DNA from: Toxonevra muliebris
Taxonomy: Eukaryota > Arthropoda > Insecta > Diptera > Pallopteridae
Reading direction: 5' to 3'
Assembly (NCBI GenBank): GCA_963691655.1
Contig: OY829327.1
Coordinates: forward strand, 64,926,079 to 64,990,078
DNA: 64,000 nucleotides
Positions 54,901 through 64,000 of the stretch are shown here, piece by piece (positions within the stretch are counted from its first letter, which is position 1; every line of letters starts with the position of its first letter). The notes under the pieces were generated by a model. That model was not told where the DNA came from. It worked only from the letters and a program-made list of their open reading frames with translations, and made no database searches. A program made the translations under genes and the position numbers.

Positions 54901-57517
54901 TGAATTTAGTGGTATAAGGTGGCAAACCAGTCTGCTGAAAGTTAAACTCTCTACGAGTGTTCAATCCATTCACGCATGGTATGAGGTTATTTTTCAAAAT
55001 GGGTACATGGTCTGCAAATTTTGTGATGCCATCAAGAAACTGCAATTGCCCTACGCCTTTTGCAGGCATGCAGACCTATACCATATCGCTGACAGGAAAC
55101 TTAATCATGCCTTTAAGACCATCAAACTAATAGGTGCTTTTTCGAAATCACTATCTTTCGTACATCGCAAACACGGGTATCAAATTTTGCTTTATTACTG
55201 AATATAATTGAGTTCCATAGTCTTTATACCCAGAAACCTTTATTATTCGCCCAAGAAAGTCGTATTTTCTATTGTTTATCGGTTAATAGTGGCTTTTCTT
55301 TGGCCTTAAGGAATTAAAAAATATAAAAAAATACAAATGTTATACTTCTATTGATCCCACCTTATAAAGCCCATAACCAATTTTTCGAAATTTTTCCTTG
55401 TCCACTCATGTCCTACTAATTCTCCTATTGCTCTTAAATACTCTGATGCTGCGTTTCATCTGTTGCTTCGTCTGTTTTGTTCCAGCAATTGCAGGCAGTA
55501 TCCTTCAATAACGATCGGCTAAGTAGAATATTCTTCCACGATTGACAGCATTGTTTGACTTTATAAAATTTTTTTACTACAGATTGTACTGTCGATCTTT
55601 CTAATGTATACTCTTTTGAATTAATACAAATATTGTCGCCAGATTTTATTTTATCAATCATTAACTTTTGAATATCTGCGCAGGTAGGTTTTTCGCAATC
55701 CATGACATTATATGAGTGGCAAATGAATCACAGACAACAGTGCCATATTGACAGATTTATCTGTAAATTACAGTTTTTTCGGTCGTCATGCAGTCTTACA
55801 GATTTCCCTCAAATATTACAGTTTATATTTCCCCAAATTAATACTAACAAAACTAAAATTCGAAAATTAGCTGAAAAGAACAAAAGACTTACTTAAAAAA
55901 ATTATAAAATTGAACAAATTTTGTGGCATTAAGAGAAATGTACAAGAAATTGATGAAACCATTTTGAGAGCTTTTAAAATTTTTGTATTGATTACTAGTG
56001 TACTATGACTACTCAAAAAATCGGACCAAGGAATGTTCATTTAATATTTTAACCAGTCATAACAATTATGTTATTTCGTGTTTTTTATTAATAATAATAA
56101 TAACATATATTTATTTTATACATTTTTAAATGGATTTGTTTCTTTTTTGATTGACTTATTTTACTTAATTTTAAGGGAATCAGTTTTTTTGACTTTATTA
56201 ATATTATTACATATTTATTTAAATAAATTAAATATGTTGGAATGATGGACAAGTGACTGAGAAAGTATTCAAATTAAAAATTTTATTTTTGTTTTTTGTT
56301 TTTATAGGTTGCAGCTTTTTTTCCAAAATACAGTTTTTGTTTTTACTATTTACGGTTTTTGCCCAAAAAAATATGGCAACACTGATCACAGAATACCATA
56401 TTAATATTCTTTTAGCTCCTTACTAACAGCAAAATGCTATTCCGCTATTGTTTACTTTGTTTCTTATTTCTTATTTTTTCCTAGTGTACGTATTAATAGT
56501 AGTCCACCATTATTTTGGTATATAATGAGTATGTTGGAGTAAAGTACAAAAAATTTCTTTGTTTTTTAAGATAAATTATTTTACTTTTTACATTTAAATA
56601 ATTGTTCCATAAGGTTTCAAATAGATATAACATTTTTAAAAGAAAAAGGGATTTATAATCGTAAATTTGTATTTAAAGTTGGAGTTTAGAAACAAATTTG
56701 CAAGATTCTTAGGTGAAGAAAAACATAGGGTTGATATTTCAACCACCATTATTAAGTATTTAAGGATTTGTGAATTATAACGACGTAATGGTCAAAAATA
56801 ACTTATACTCCCGCATTTTCACGTCGAAATTATGCCACATTCACGCATATTCACGTAGGAATTATGTAAATCAATCACGTTCACTCATGCTCAAGTGGAA
56901 ATTACGTCACGTGCGTGCGTGTTCACGCGTGCCATGTAAATTTCATGTCCTATCTCTACTTCATAGCTATTTTCTTTAATTTTTTAATTACAACTGTTTG
57001 TTAGTTAGAGTTATAGGAGTTGTTAATGTAAATACCAATAAAATTTTAACTGTGACCCATGTGTGATTAAACATGAGCTACATTATTTATTCTTTTATTT
57101 AAAATTAATATGTATCGTAATTTGGTTTGTTAGTTTTCTAATACTTACTTAGTCTATGTTTACTTTGAGCCTCCCGTAAATTATCCGAGTGCATTAAATT
57201 ATACCAGGATATTCCTTGTAAATCACTTTTACTGTAACCCAAGTGAAATTCACCACTAAATTAACAACACAAAATAAATAAAATAAATAAATAAATATGA
57301 TTCAATTCGAAAAATTTATTTGCGAAACTAACTTTTTATCGATGTGTACAATTTTCATATCCATTGAATGAATTGTGGTAAAGACATTTGTGGCACCCTG
57401 TACCACACATTCGCGTGTTTCAGGCATAGCAATGGGCGTACATGTGGCCAAAAAAACCGGCTCGTTGCGGCTGCAAAGCGGTAAAAATGACAAGTAATGA
57501 CCCTGAACTAGAACAAC
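50505..57517 (-). CDS. dys: dysfusion-like bHLH-PAS transcription factor, 3' four exons
   Basis: Exons 57333-57517, 57149-57255, 52398-52551 and 50505-51960 join in phase across GT/AG introns into about 633 codons. The joined part holds the end of the inter-PAS region, an entire PAS-B fold (HSMDMKIVHIDKN, GEFHLGYSKSDLQGISWYNL, LLVRMQRHQGDFIWVHVVLQ, PVIVCTNQVL) and a low-complexity C-terminal region rich in His, Ser, Thr and Pro, as in activation domains. bHLH-PAS proteins bind DNA as dimers in the nucleus, typically with Tango. The VCTNQVLNEREASVM and NSWLYHYYSVQSKIQFG blocks point to Dysfusion/NPAS4 rather than Single-minded, Trachealess or Spineless; this rests on recalled family features. 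The bHLH and PAS-A exons are absent and must lie beyond 64000. Confidence 0.75.
52398..52551 (-). CDS. dys: dys-like exon: C-terminal PAS-B strands
   Basis: 154 bp. It encodes TQSEQDRSCILLVRMQRHQG, DFIWVHVVLQIRDNQDTNQQ and PVIVCTNQVL, the beta strands closing the PAS-B sheet (the PAC-like part). The acceptor is TACTTGCAG and the donor CTTAA|GTAAGTC; two bases (AA) join T of the next exon as Asn. The upstream intron is about 4.6 kb because it houses a transposon at 54055-56958. Confidence 0.8.
52552..54054 (-). other. Intron of the dys-like gene, unassigned part
   Basis: AT-rich. No exon with conserved coding or bounded element is recognised in this stretch. Confidence 0.45.
54055..56958. mobile_element. 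hAT-type element in a dys-like intron, TSD CTTCATAG
   Basis: The left end TAGAGATGGGCGCGTGAG and the right end ATGTCCTATCTCTA are inverted relatives. Perfect CTTCATAG flanks both sides (54047-54054, 56959-56966). Both arms carry repeated TTCACGCATG/TTCACTCATG-like words, probably transposase-binding repeats. TAGAGATG ends and an 8-bp TSD fit hAT. The 2.9 kb body has no hAT transposase but contains a Tc1-like remnant. Confidence 0.75.
54650..55720 (-). pseudogene. Tc1-like transposase remnant inside the intronic element
   Basis: On the minus strand 55703-55434 gives an HTH-like N-terminus (CADIQKLMIDKIKSGDNICI, EYTLERSTVQSVVKKFYK). Then 55200-54878 gives CMPAKGVGQLQFLDGI, VPILKNNLIPCVNGLNTRRE and FNFQQTGLPPYTTKFIQNWL, the middle of a Tc1 DDE domain. 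The second catalytic Asp (normally FQQD-N/G) is Thr. Downstream SLSSPGLK (expected SPDLNP) also lost its acidic residue. Stops are frequent; clearly dead. No TA-flanked termini identified. Confidence 0.7.
57149..57255 (-). CDS. dys: dys-like exon: core of PAS-B
   Basis: 107 bp, too short for a simple open-frame scan, found by phase and homology. It encodes NGEFHLGYSKSDLQGISWYN then LMHSDNLREAQSKHRL. The acceptor is TTAATTTAG and the donor CTAA|GTAAGTAT is a strong match to consensus. It leaves one base that joins TT of the next exon to make Ile. The short 77-bp intron to the previous exon is typical of flies. Confidence 0.8.
57333..57517 (-). CDS. dys: dys-like exon: end of inter-PAS region and start of PAS-B
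   Basis: 185 bp in phase 0. It encodes VVLVQGHYLSFLPLCSRNEP, FLATCTPIAMPETRECVVQG and TNVFTTIHSMDMKIVHIDK. The acceptor is TTTTTAG before GTTGTTC and the donor is AAAAA|GTTAGT, leaving two bases (AA) to start the next codon (Asn). The incoming intron runs to or beyond the window edge. Confidence 0.8.
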
Positions 57518-58851
57518 CTAAAAATTAGAATTATGAAAACAAAATCAATTAAAAAAAATCACAGAATAAGAAAAAAATATGTATTTTGTAAAATTTTCGG
57601 AAAAACGCATCCATACACAGGCACACAAACACACAGGCTCATTGTACTTCCATACAAAGGAGCATATCGCTACCTCTATTCTTCAACCACGTATCTCCAA
57701 AAGTACCATATCACAGTAAACGGAATAAACTAAAGATTGAAAAGCAACGAAGATGAAGCGGCGGTATGAACAAATTTTATATGGGATCCCATCCCTAAAA
57801 GCACGCTGCATTTTTTTATCTTATGCCTAAGAGCTCACTATTTTAACCGTAAAATACACTACACTGAAGTGTAATAAGGCTACAGTTAGAAAAACATTTT
57901 GTTAGGCTCTTTTTTTTAAAAAAAAGAAAAAATTTATTTCATTTATTTGAATCAAAATAATAGTGTATTATTTTGTTATGATATGAATAACAAAAAAATT
58001 TCAGGCTATACATATATTACCGTAACTACATTTTTATTCCAGAAGTGCTACACTATCATATTATTTATATATCAATTTAAAGAGCTTAACGAGAAATTTA
58101 CTCATTGAGCTCATATATAATATTGAAAGAGAGAGATAGAAGGCATGATAACGACATTTCTTGGGTAAAAAAATAGCCCCAGTTACTATGGCCTCACCGA
58201 CTAATTTTATTTATTCGTATAAAAATTCAATGTAATTAATACAAAATTTACAGGGGGCTCGGAACCCTGCCTTCAGCATCAGTAGAGTCTCCGGAGAGGG
58301 GCTATAGGGGCTGAAGCCCCTATTATACAAACAAAATATTTTTTTTCGATTCACAAATGTCGAATTTTGTAGCAGAAAAGAAGTTTTGTGTGGCAGCTTA
58401 ATAACCTTCTTTCATTTGAAGAAAACGGCTGCTGAAGGCTGAAGTATTAAAAGCTCTTTACACTTAGTGAATTTGCCATGTAACTTCAAGAATATTTGTT
58501 GGATTTTCAAAGAGTAATTTTAAATATATGTATGTACATTATGAAATTCGAATAAAAAAAAATCAATTTTCGAAAACTCTAACTGCGTTAATCCCTCAAA
58601 TAAATGACTCTTTTAAGCCAAAATTTGCATTATTTACAAAATAACAAAATAATAGAAACAATGCATACTTTTAAGGTTACTTTTAATAATAAGAAAAACA
58701 ATATTTTTATACAATAAAATATGTATCAAATTCTCTACATAGTCCGATGTTTATAGTTTAGGTTAAAAATCGTAAAAAAAAAGAACAAAATTAAACATGT
58801 AAGTAAATACGTAAAAAGTTTCTTTAAAATAATTAATCTAATGTAAGAATA
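57518..58851. other. Intron or intergenic sequence, unassigned
   Basis: Presumably the intron upstream of the last exon visible here. I searched the minus strand for PAS-A coding with a phase-0 donor and saw none. AGGGGGCTCGGAACCCTG at 58254-58271 and AGGGGCTATAGGGGCTGAAG near 58298-58317 may be a transposon edge. Confidence 0.4.
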
Positions 58852-58855
58852 TTAA

Positions 58856-59331
58856 CCCTTAAACGCCCAATACGTCCGATTTCAATTAAAAACATACCCA
58901 TAGGTAGTATTTGTGATTCCAAACAACGTTTGTTCTACGTGTTTTCAAATAAATTAGTTTAAGGTGCAGTTATTTTAATTTACATGGTTGACCTCTGCAG
59001 TAACCTTTGGCGATTATCTGGAGAATAAATTAAAATCCCATACCGTCTGACACAAATTTGTCCACACGGCAATATATTGATTACACAAAATTCGAAAATA
59101 AAAACACCTTTTTTCAGTTAGTTACTTAAAATTTTTGCAAAACATGCTTTTCGAGCTAAAAATAACTGTAACTGTACGACAGTTGTAACTGTAACTGTAC
59201 GACAGTTGTATCGATAAAGAAAACTTTAGACAGTAAGATCAGATGTTTATTTTAAATGGCGAACGTAAAATGGCGGCACAGGCAGCCGCGGAAGTGGTTG
59301 GTCACTGCAGTGAACAGTGGGTATTTAAGGG
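58856..59331. mobile_element. piggyBac-type MITE, copy 2
   Basis: TTAA on both sides (58852-58855, 59332-59335), with the same CCCTTAAACGCCCA start and GTGGGTATTTAAGGG end as copy 1 at 18744-19220. At 476 bp it differs from copy 1 by about nine substitutions and one T in a homopolymer. Same orientation. The high similarity implies both inserted recently from a common source. Confidence 0.85.
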
Positions 59332-60289
59332 TTAAAGACAAGCCTCTTTGGCTTCGCGGAATTTTTTATTATCTATATGTTCCTACTAATATTGTAATAT
59401 ATTATCTATACATTTATTAGTGTAACTACATCCTTATTCCAGAAGATCCAGAAGTGCTACACTATCATTCCAATATATTATATTTCAATTTAAAGAGCTT
59501 GGCGAGTAGGTTAGCCAAAAGTTCAAATTTAAAATCGGTTAATCCAATTCCAAAATATTAGCGTCGGAAGTTTTTTAAAATTCGCTCATTGAACAAAGCA
59601 TTGCATTAGTGTTGTCAGATTGTGGGATTTTGCCCATAATCGCAACAATGAAACACTAATACATATAAACAGCTGTCATTTTTTCCTCAATACTTGTATG
59701 TGTAATTACTGAATAAACACAACTTATAATTTGAGCGCGTTTTTATAATATTTTTTGCATTCAATAAATTAAATTAAAGCACATTATTTATTGCTATTTG
59801 CGTTCTTGCAGGGTAAGTAATATTATTATTAAATAGATTCGCATCAATTTATAATTTTTTAATCTACACAGATATTACAAAAATGTCACACAATCAAATT
59901 AATGAGCGGACGCCGCACAGTGTAACGATCCCATATAAACATCGGCCAAAAATAGTAAGCGCTGTTTAATATTAATAATATTTAGTAGTCGAGATAGTCT
60001 AATTAAAGTAAAGTCGTATGCCAAAAATGGTAACGATTGGTTTACTGCCACGCCCACCTCCCATATAATTCAAACACTTAAATTGCAATAACTTTTTAAA
60101 TATCTGTAGCATAATGACGGAATTTGGTGTGCGATTTATAAGAACTTCCTTGTTCAAGGAAGAAAAATGGGTGTGCTGCCACGCCTACTTAAGTTGCTAA
60201 AATGTCAGAAAAAGAAGCTCCATAAGATTGAAACTGAACATTTTAATTTATAAATCAGTTTTCCTATCCTGTAATATAATAAAGCTGCC

Positions 60290-60550
60290 AAATGCCACTT
60301 AAAAAACTCCCAAAATTCTAAACAACTTTTCTATAGACACCAAAAACGATTAAAAAAAATTAATAGTGCCCTGGTACAGTCTTAATAAAGCAATTTTCAT
60401 GATTTCATGTACCGTTATATCAAAAACCTGACGTGATGGAGCAAAATAGCCTTCAGATTCGAGCTCAGCGGCCCTAAATTACTCTAGACTACATGTCAAA
60501 TCACCAGTCCGATGGAAAAACTGAATTTTGTGGCACAGTGTTGTTAAGAA
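60290..60550. repeat. Dispersed repeat family A, copy 2
   Basis: Shares with 19700-19857 the ordered blocks AAAAACTCCCAAAATT, ACCTGA(CG)TGATGGAGCAAA, GAGCTCAGCG, CTCTAGAC/ATCTAGAC, GATGGAAAAA and ATTTTGTGGCACAGTGT. This copy is longer in the middle. It sits inside the hAT element. Confidence 0.5.
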
Positions 60551-61259
60551 AGCGCAAGACATTCCGCTTAGTCGCTATCATCAATATTATTCTATATTCA
60601 ATACTTGATACTGCTCTCCAGACAACATTTCATCTAAAAGGTAATCTTTTATTATTTACCTTGGTGATTTGCTCTGATAACATGAGAAGAGAAACCATCA
60701 GATCACGATTTGATGCTTCAGGGGAAGTTTTTCTTGTAAAATTTAATGAAAATTTTCTTATATCTTTGTGGCGCGATTCTAAGGCTTCCTCAGATAGGGC
60801 TCCAATTGGCAAACTATGGCGGTGACATGAACAAGAACCTTGTGGACTGTTATTGGCATATTATTGGTTTAATTTTTATTATTGGTTTCAGGGAAAAATG
60901 TAAAAAACTTGAAAAATCGCAGCTCTCCGCAGACAATCTTTCTTCAATTAGTGAAACCCTACTTGTGACGTTAATTTATGCCCAAAAAATAGTGTTACCA
61001 CATTTTGCAGACTTTATATTTTTCCCACATATGCATTTTGCCTACATTTATTTGTTAATAAATGAAATATGGCAATTAAATTAGTAATAAATGATATGAC
61101 CTTTTCCACGCATTGTAAACGTTTTCATAAAAGTTCGGCTTTGTGGTTGCCGTGTGCCTGAACCCATTGGTTTATCGGAAAGAAAATTTAGTTTCTTTTT
61201 ATTTAAAATATTATCTCTTACATATCATTAAAATTTTTAAAAATCTTCAACACGACTTT

Positions 61260-62936
61260 TTCTTATTTTTGGCCGCCTCGTTACACTGTGCGCCGCAAAA
61301 GAGAAAGTTCCAGAAGACTTCAGACACGAAAACTTTTCAAGAAAAATGACTTAAAGTCCAAGAATATTACGACTGGCTGCTTCCTGCGAAGGGAAACAAC
61401 ACCAAAGCATTTTCCAAAGCCTTTGCTTACGGTAGCACCGAAGTTCAAAGGCACCAAAATACTGACAAGCTTTAATCAAAAATGTAATTTGCAAAGTGGA
61501 AAGCGATGAGCTCGATAATGTTTTGAAGGAAAATAAATTTTCAATTTTCGTTGATGAGTCTACCGACATTGTAAAAAAAAAAACATTTGCATTCTAGTGA
61601 GATATGTTAAAAATTATTAAGTCAACACCCAGCTATTACAAATTCTAGAAATTGATGCTGCGGGTTCTACTGGTTTGGCAATGTACGATTTAGTAAAATC
61701 TATGTTCGAAAAACGAAAGATACCAATTAAAAATATTATTGCTCTTGCATCGGATAATGCGAATGTGATGGTTGGACAAAAAAATTCTTTCTGTGCAGAT
61801 ATGCAAAAAAATTTTGATTTTAAAATTATTTTAATGAAATGCATATGTCATTCAGCGGCGCTGATTGTTAAAGCGGGAAAGAAAGATGTTACTCAGAGAT
61901 ATAGCATCATATATTTCAGAAAGCCCCAAAAGCTCTACTCATCTAAAAGAATTGCAGCACTCTTTTGACCTGCCCACAAACAAAATAACATCACCTTCTG
62001 CAACAAGATGGTTAACAATGCATCCTTGCACATAAATACTTTTGAGAAATTGGTCAGCATTGCAACATTTTTTTGTGTATGAAGTAAACTTTTCAAATAG
62101 GAAAAAAGCTGAAAAAAATTGTGAAATATTTAATATGCCAGATGTTAAAATGTACTTAAGATTTTTAAAGAACATATTGCTTTATTACAATAGATTCTGT
62201 TTCAGGGTACCGATATACTTATTCACAGACTTTACAAAGAATCTAGGAAATTATTGGTATTGCTTTGCAAAATAGTTTTAACAATTGAAACCGTTGAATT
62301 AATTGATTCAGGTCAAGAAATTTCATATGATTCCATAGTTAACGAAAACACTGAACTATCTTCAGAACATATGCTTTTCAATTCTGAGTTTTAAGATAAA
62401 ATTAATGATATGGATAAATAGAAAGCAATATTGATAAAAACTAATTGTGGTCGCTTCATTAAAGGTTGCATAGCTAAAAATTTGAAAAATTTTTGAATTT
62501 CTAAATCCTCAAGTTGCTCTTAATAACAATAAAAGAATTTTTTCTAAATCCATCAATGATATTGCAGAATATGTCGACAATTACGCGTTAAGTGATGAAT
62601 GGAATGATCTCTCTTTTGCTTTTTCTGAAATCGAACAAAATATGTATTTAGCAAACAACTGCAAAGTTTCAAAGTTTTGGAAAGCAATATCAAACAAAAC
62701 TGCTCTTAATGGAGAAAAATTGTTTCCAAATTTATCGAAGTCATATAAATCTATTTTATCATTACCGCATTCTAATGCTGATGCCGAAAGAATTTTTACA
62801 ACGGTTATTGATGTTAAAACAAAAAGAGAAATTGGGTGGTGAAGAGAACTTGAGTGCTATATGTGTAATTCGATCCTCATTTAAAAATAAAAATATTGAT
62901 TGTGTCCATGTGATGAAAACCATTTCAAATTATTAA
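61260..62936 (+). pseudogene. hAT transposase, multiply broken
   Basis: Plus-strand pieces in different frames line up as a hAT transposase. They are EYYDWLLPAKGNNTKAFSKA then GSTEVQRHQNTDK (zinc-finger-like N-terminus, about 61350-61470), FSIFVDESTDI (first catalytic Asp, about 61540), IIALASDNANVMVGQKNSF (second Asp, 61737-61790), CICHSAALIVKAGKK, and FCFRVPIYLFTDFTKNLGNY. The dimerisation block is EYVDNYALSDEWNDLSFAFS...KVSKFWKAI...FPNLSKSYKSILSLPHSNAD then AERIFTTVIDVKTKRE (62570-62830). A frameshift follows, then EENLSAICVIRSSFKNKNID. At least four stops or frameshifts, so inactive. Confidence 0.8.
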
Positions 62937-63399
62937 AAGCTTTTAACATTTATTGAAATGAGTATTCACGGTATAAAGTGTAATTTTTTAGCCCATTCTG
63001 ATGTAAAATAAAGTGTTTAAATGACTCTTGCAGATGTAAATTTCCTGCATTTCATAGGATCTTTAATGTGTGAAACAGATTATTTTTCAGATCTAACGAA
63101 GAAATTACGTCTTAAAGTTTTGGCACCTTAAATCGAATTATTATTAATATTTATTATTTGTTTCTCTAATTGAATATTTATGTAAAAACTGTTTTTGAGT
63201 TAGTTTTTTAATGAATTTTCTGTACGTTGTATAAGAAAATATATGTACAAAATTTATAAATTTATTTAATCTGTATTATTATTTAATTTAAATGTGGTTT
63301 TTTAAGGTATTTTTGGCATGTTAAAATGGGATAAATCGGGATTTTCGAATACGAACTTGGGATTTTTGGACCAAAGGATCTGACAACACTGCATTGCAT

Positions 63400-64000
63400 T
63401 CATCATTGTAAAAATCATTGCTTAAGCGAGAGTAAATAATAAATGAGAGTAACGTAAGTCATGAGTAACGGCATCTCTCAGAATTATCTAACGAATTATC
63501 TGCATACACAAATAACAAAACAAACACTAACGAGCTGTTTGGTTCTCTTTTGATATTTGTTTTTTTCATAGATTTCTTTCGCAAAAAAAATAGCCAGTTA
63601 CTGGAGCCTTATCGACTAGTGCTTATTGTAATGAGTAAAATACGATAAATAAATAAATATTTCATTTAGGAAACGAAAACAAGGGCATAATGATGACCAA
63701 CAAACACGTACATCGGATGCAGCTATAAGACCACAGCAAATCAGCGATGGGACCTTTGCACAATTGTGCTAAATCTAATACATTTTTCCAAAAACTTTTA
63801 TTTTATTTCTAACACTTTTAGCACCGATGGTTCCAAATCTAGCACATTTTCTTTTTTTGAATCTTATTTTTTATTTGTTTGCATTGCGTCAATTTGCAAC
63901 CTTGCAATTGCAAAACTATAGTGAATGGCTATTTTATTATGTTAAGATGGTATCGTTTTTGTCATTGCAATTAACCTCGTTAAACATTTTCAAAACTACA
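63400..64000. other. Unassigned sequence to the window edge
   Basis: No gene is recognised. ATAAATAAATAAATA-type runs lie near 63640-63660. If the dys-like gene continues, this would be intron. Confidence 0.35.

Larger units (their letters stand above)
59607..63391 (+). mobile_element. 3.8 kb hAT element, TSD CATTGCAT
   Basis: The left end TAGTGTTGTCAGATTGTGGG and the right end GATCTGACAACACTG are inverted, with CATTGCAT directly repeated outside (59599-59606, 63392-63399). The first base T instead of C at the left end is a likely mutation of the hAT CAGTG start. A decayed transposase lies at 61260-62936. The left part (59650-61250) holds other repeat scraps, including family A at 60290-60550. 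Confidence 0.85.

Noticed and set aside
58852..59335. CRISPR-like or phage-like direct repeats
   Set aside because: The short internal duplication in the piggyBac MITE has only two units and no spacers; the window is clearly eukaryotic.

Overview
The window looks like AT-rich, repeat-dense nuclear DNA from a higher fly. The evidence is short introns with standard GT/AG borders, ACAT/GTAT microsatellites, and a dense mix of hAT, Tc1/mariner, piggyBac, LOA/I-type LINE, Jockey-type LINE and tRNA-derived SINE sequence. A tephritid fruit fly is my best guess, from the SINE and repeat style, but this is inference. No bacterial or viral gene organisation is present.

The only host gene I can support is on the minus strand at 50505-57517. 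Four exons (57333-57517, 57149-57255, 52398-52551, 50505-51960) join in phase to give the end of the inter-PAS region, a complete PAS-B domain and a long His-rich C-terminal region of a bHLH-PAS transcription factor. It most resembles dysfusion (dys, NPAS4-like). The bHLH and PAS-A exons are not in the window and should lie beyond 64000.

Nearly everything else is transposon sequence, often nested. Left third (1-20 kb): short inverted-repeat elements, several with intact target-site duplications (TSDs: 1745-1963, 10687-11864, 12803-14310); a broken mariner (6440-7080); a broken LOA/I-type LINE on the minus strand (7115-9710); a SINE split by a hAT element; and a piggyBac-type MITE (18744-19220). 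Middle (20-36 kb): a mariner split by a terminal-inverted-repeat (TIR) element carrying a piece of an unknown arthropod protein (21371-22278), a deleted Tc1-like element (23684-24714), a 1.2 kb TIR element rich in CTAGT motifs (26476-27666), and an apparently full-length 5.85 kb LOA/I-type LINE (29998-35851) with a 12-bp TSD, which landed in an older Tc1-like terminus. Right part (36-64 kb): a solo LTR, a second SINE, a foldback element, a piggyBac transposase fragment split by a 4.34 kb hAT element (40727-45067) with a perfect 8-bp TSD, a Tc1-like element with long IR/DR termini (48419-50024) just downstream of the dys gene, a hAT-type element in a dys intron (54055-56958), a second, nearly identical piggyBac MITE (58856-59331), and a 3.8 kb hAT element (59607-63391).

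All transposase and reverse transcriptase genes seen here carry stops, frameshifts or lost catalytic residues, so none looks able to move itself. The best leads for something new are the mariner-interrupting element with the captured ORF, the twin piggyBac MITEs, the hAT element with tandemly repeated long termini, and the CTAGT-rich element.
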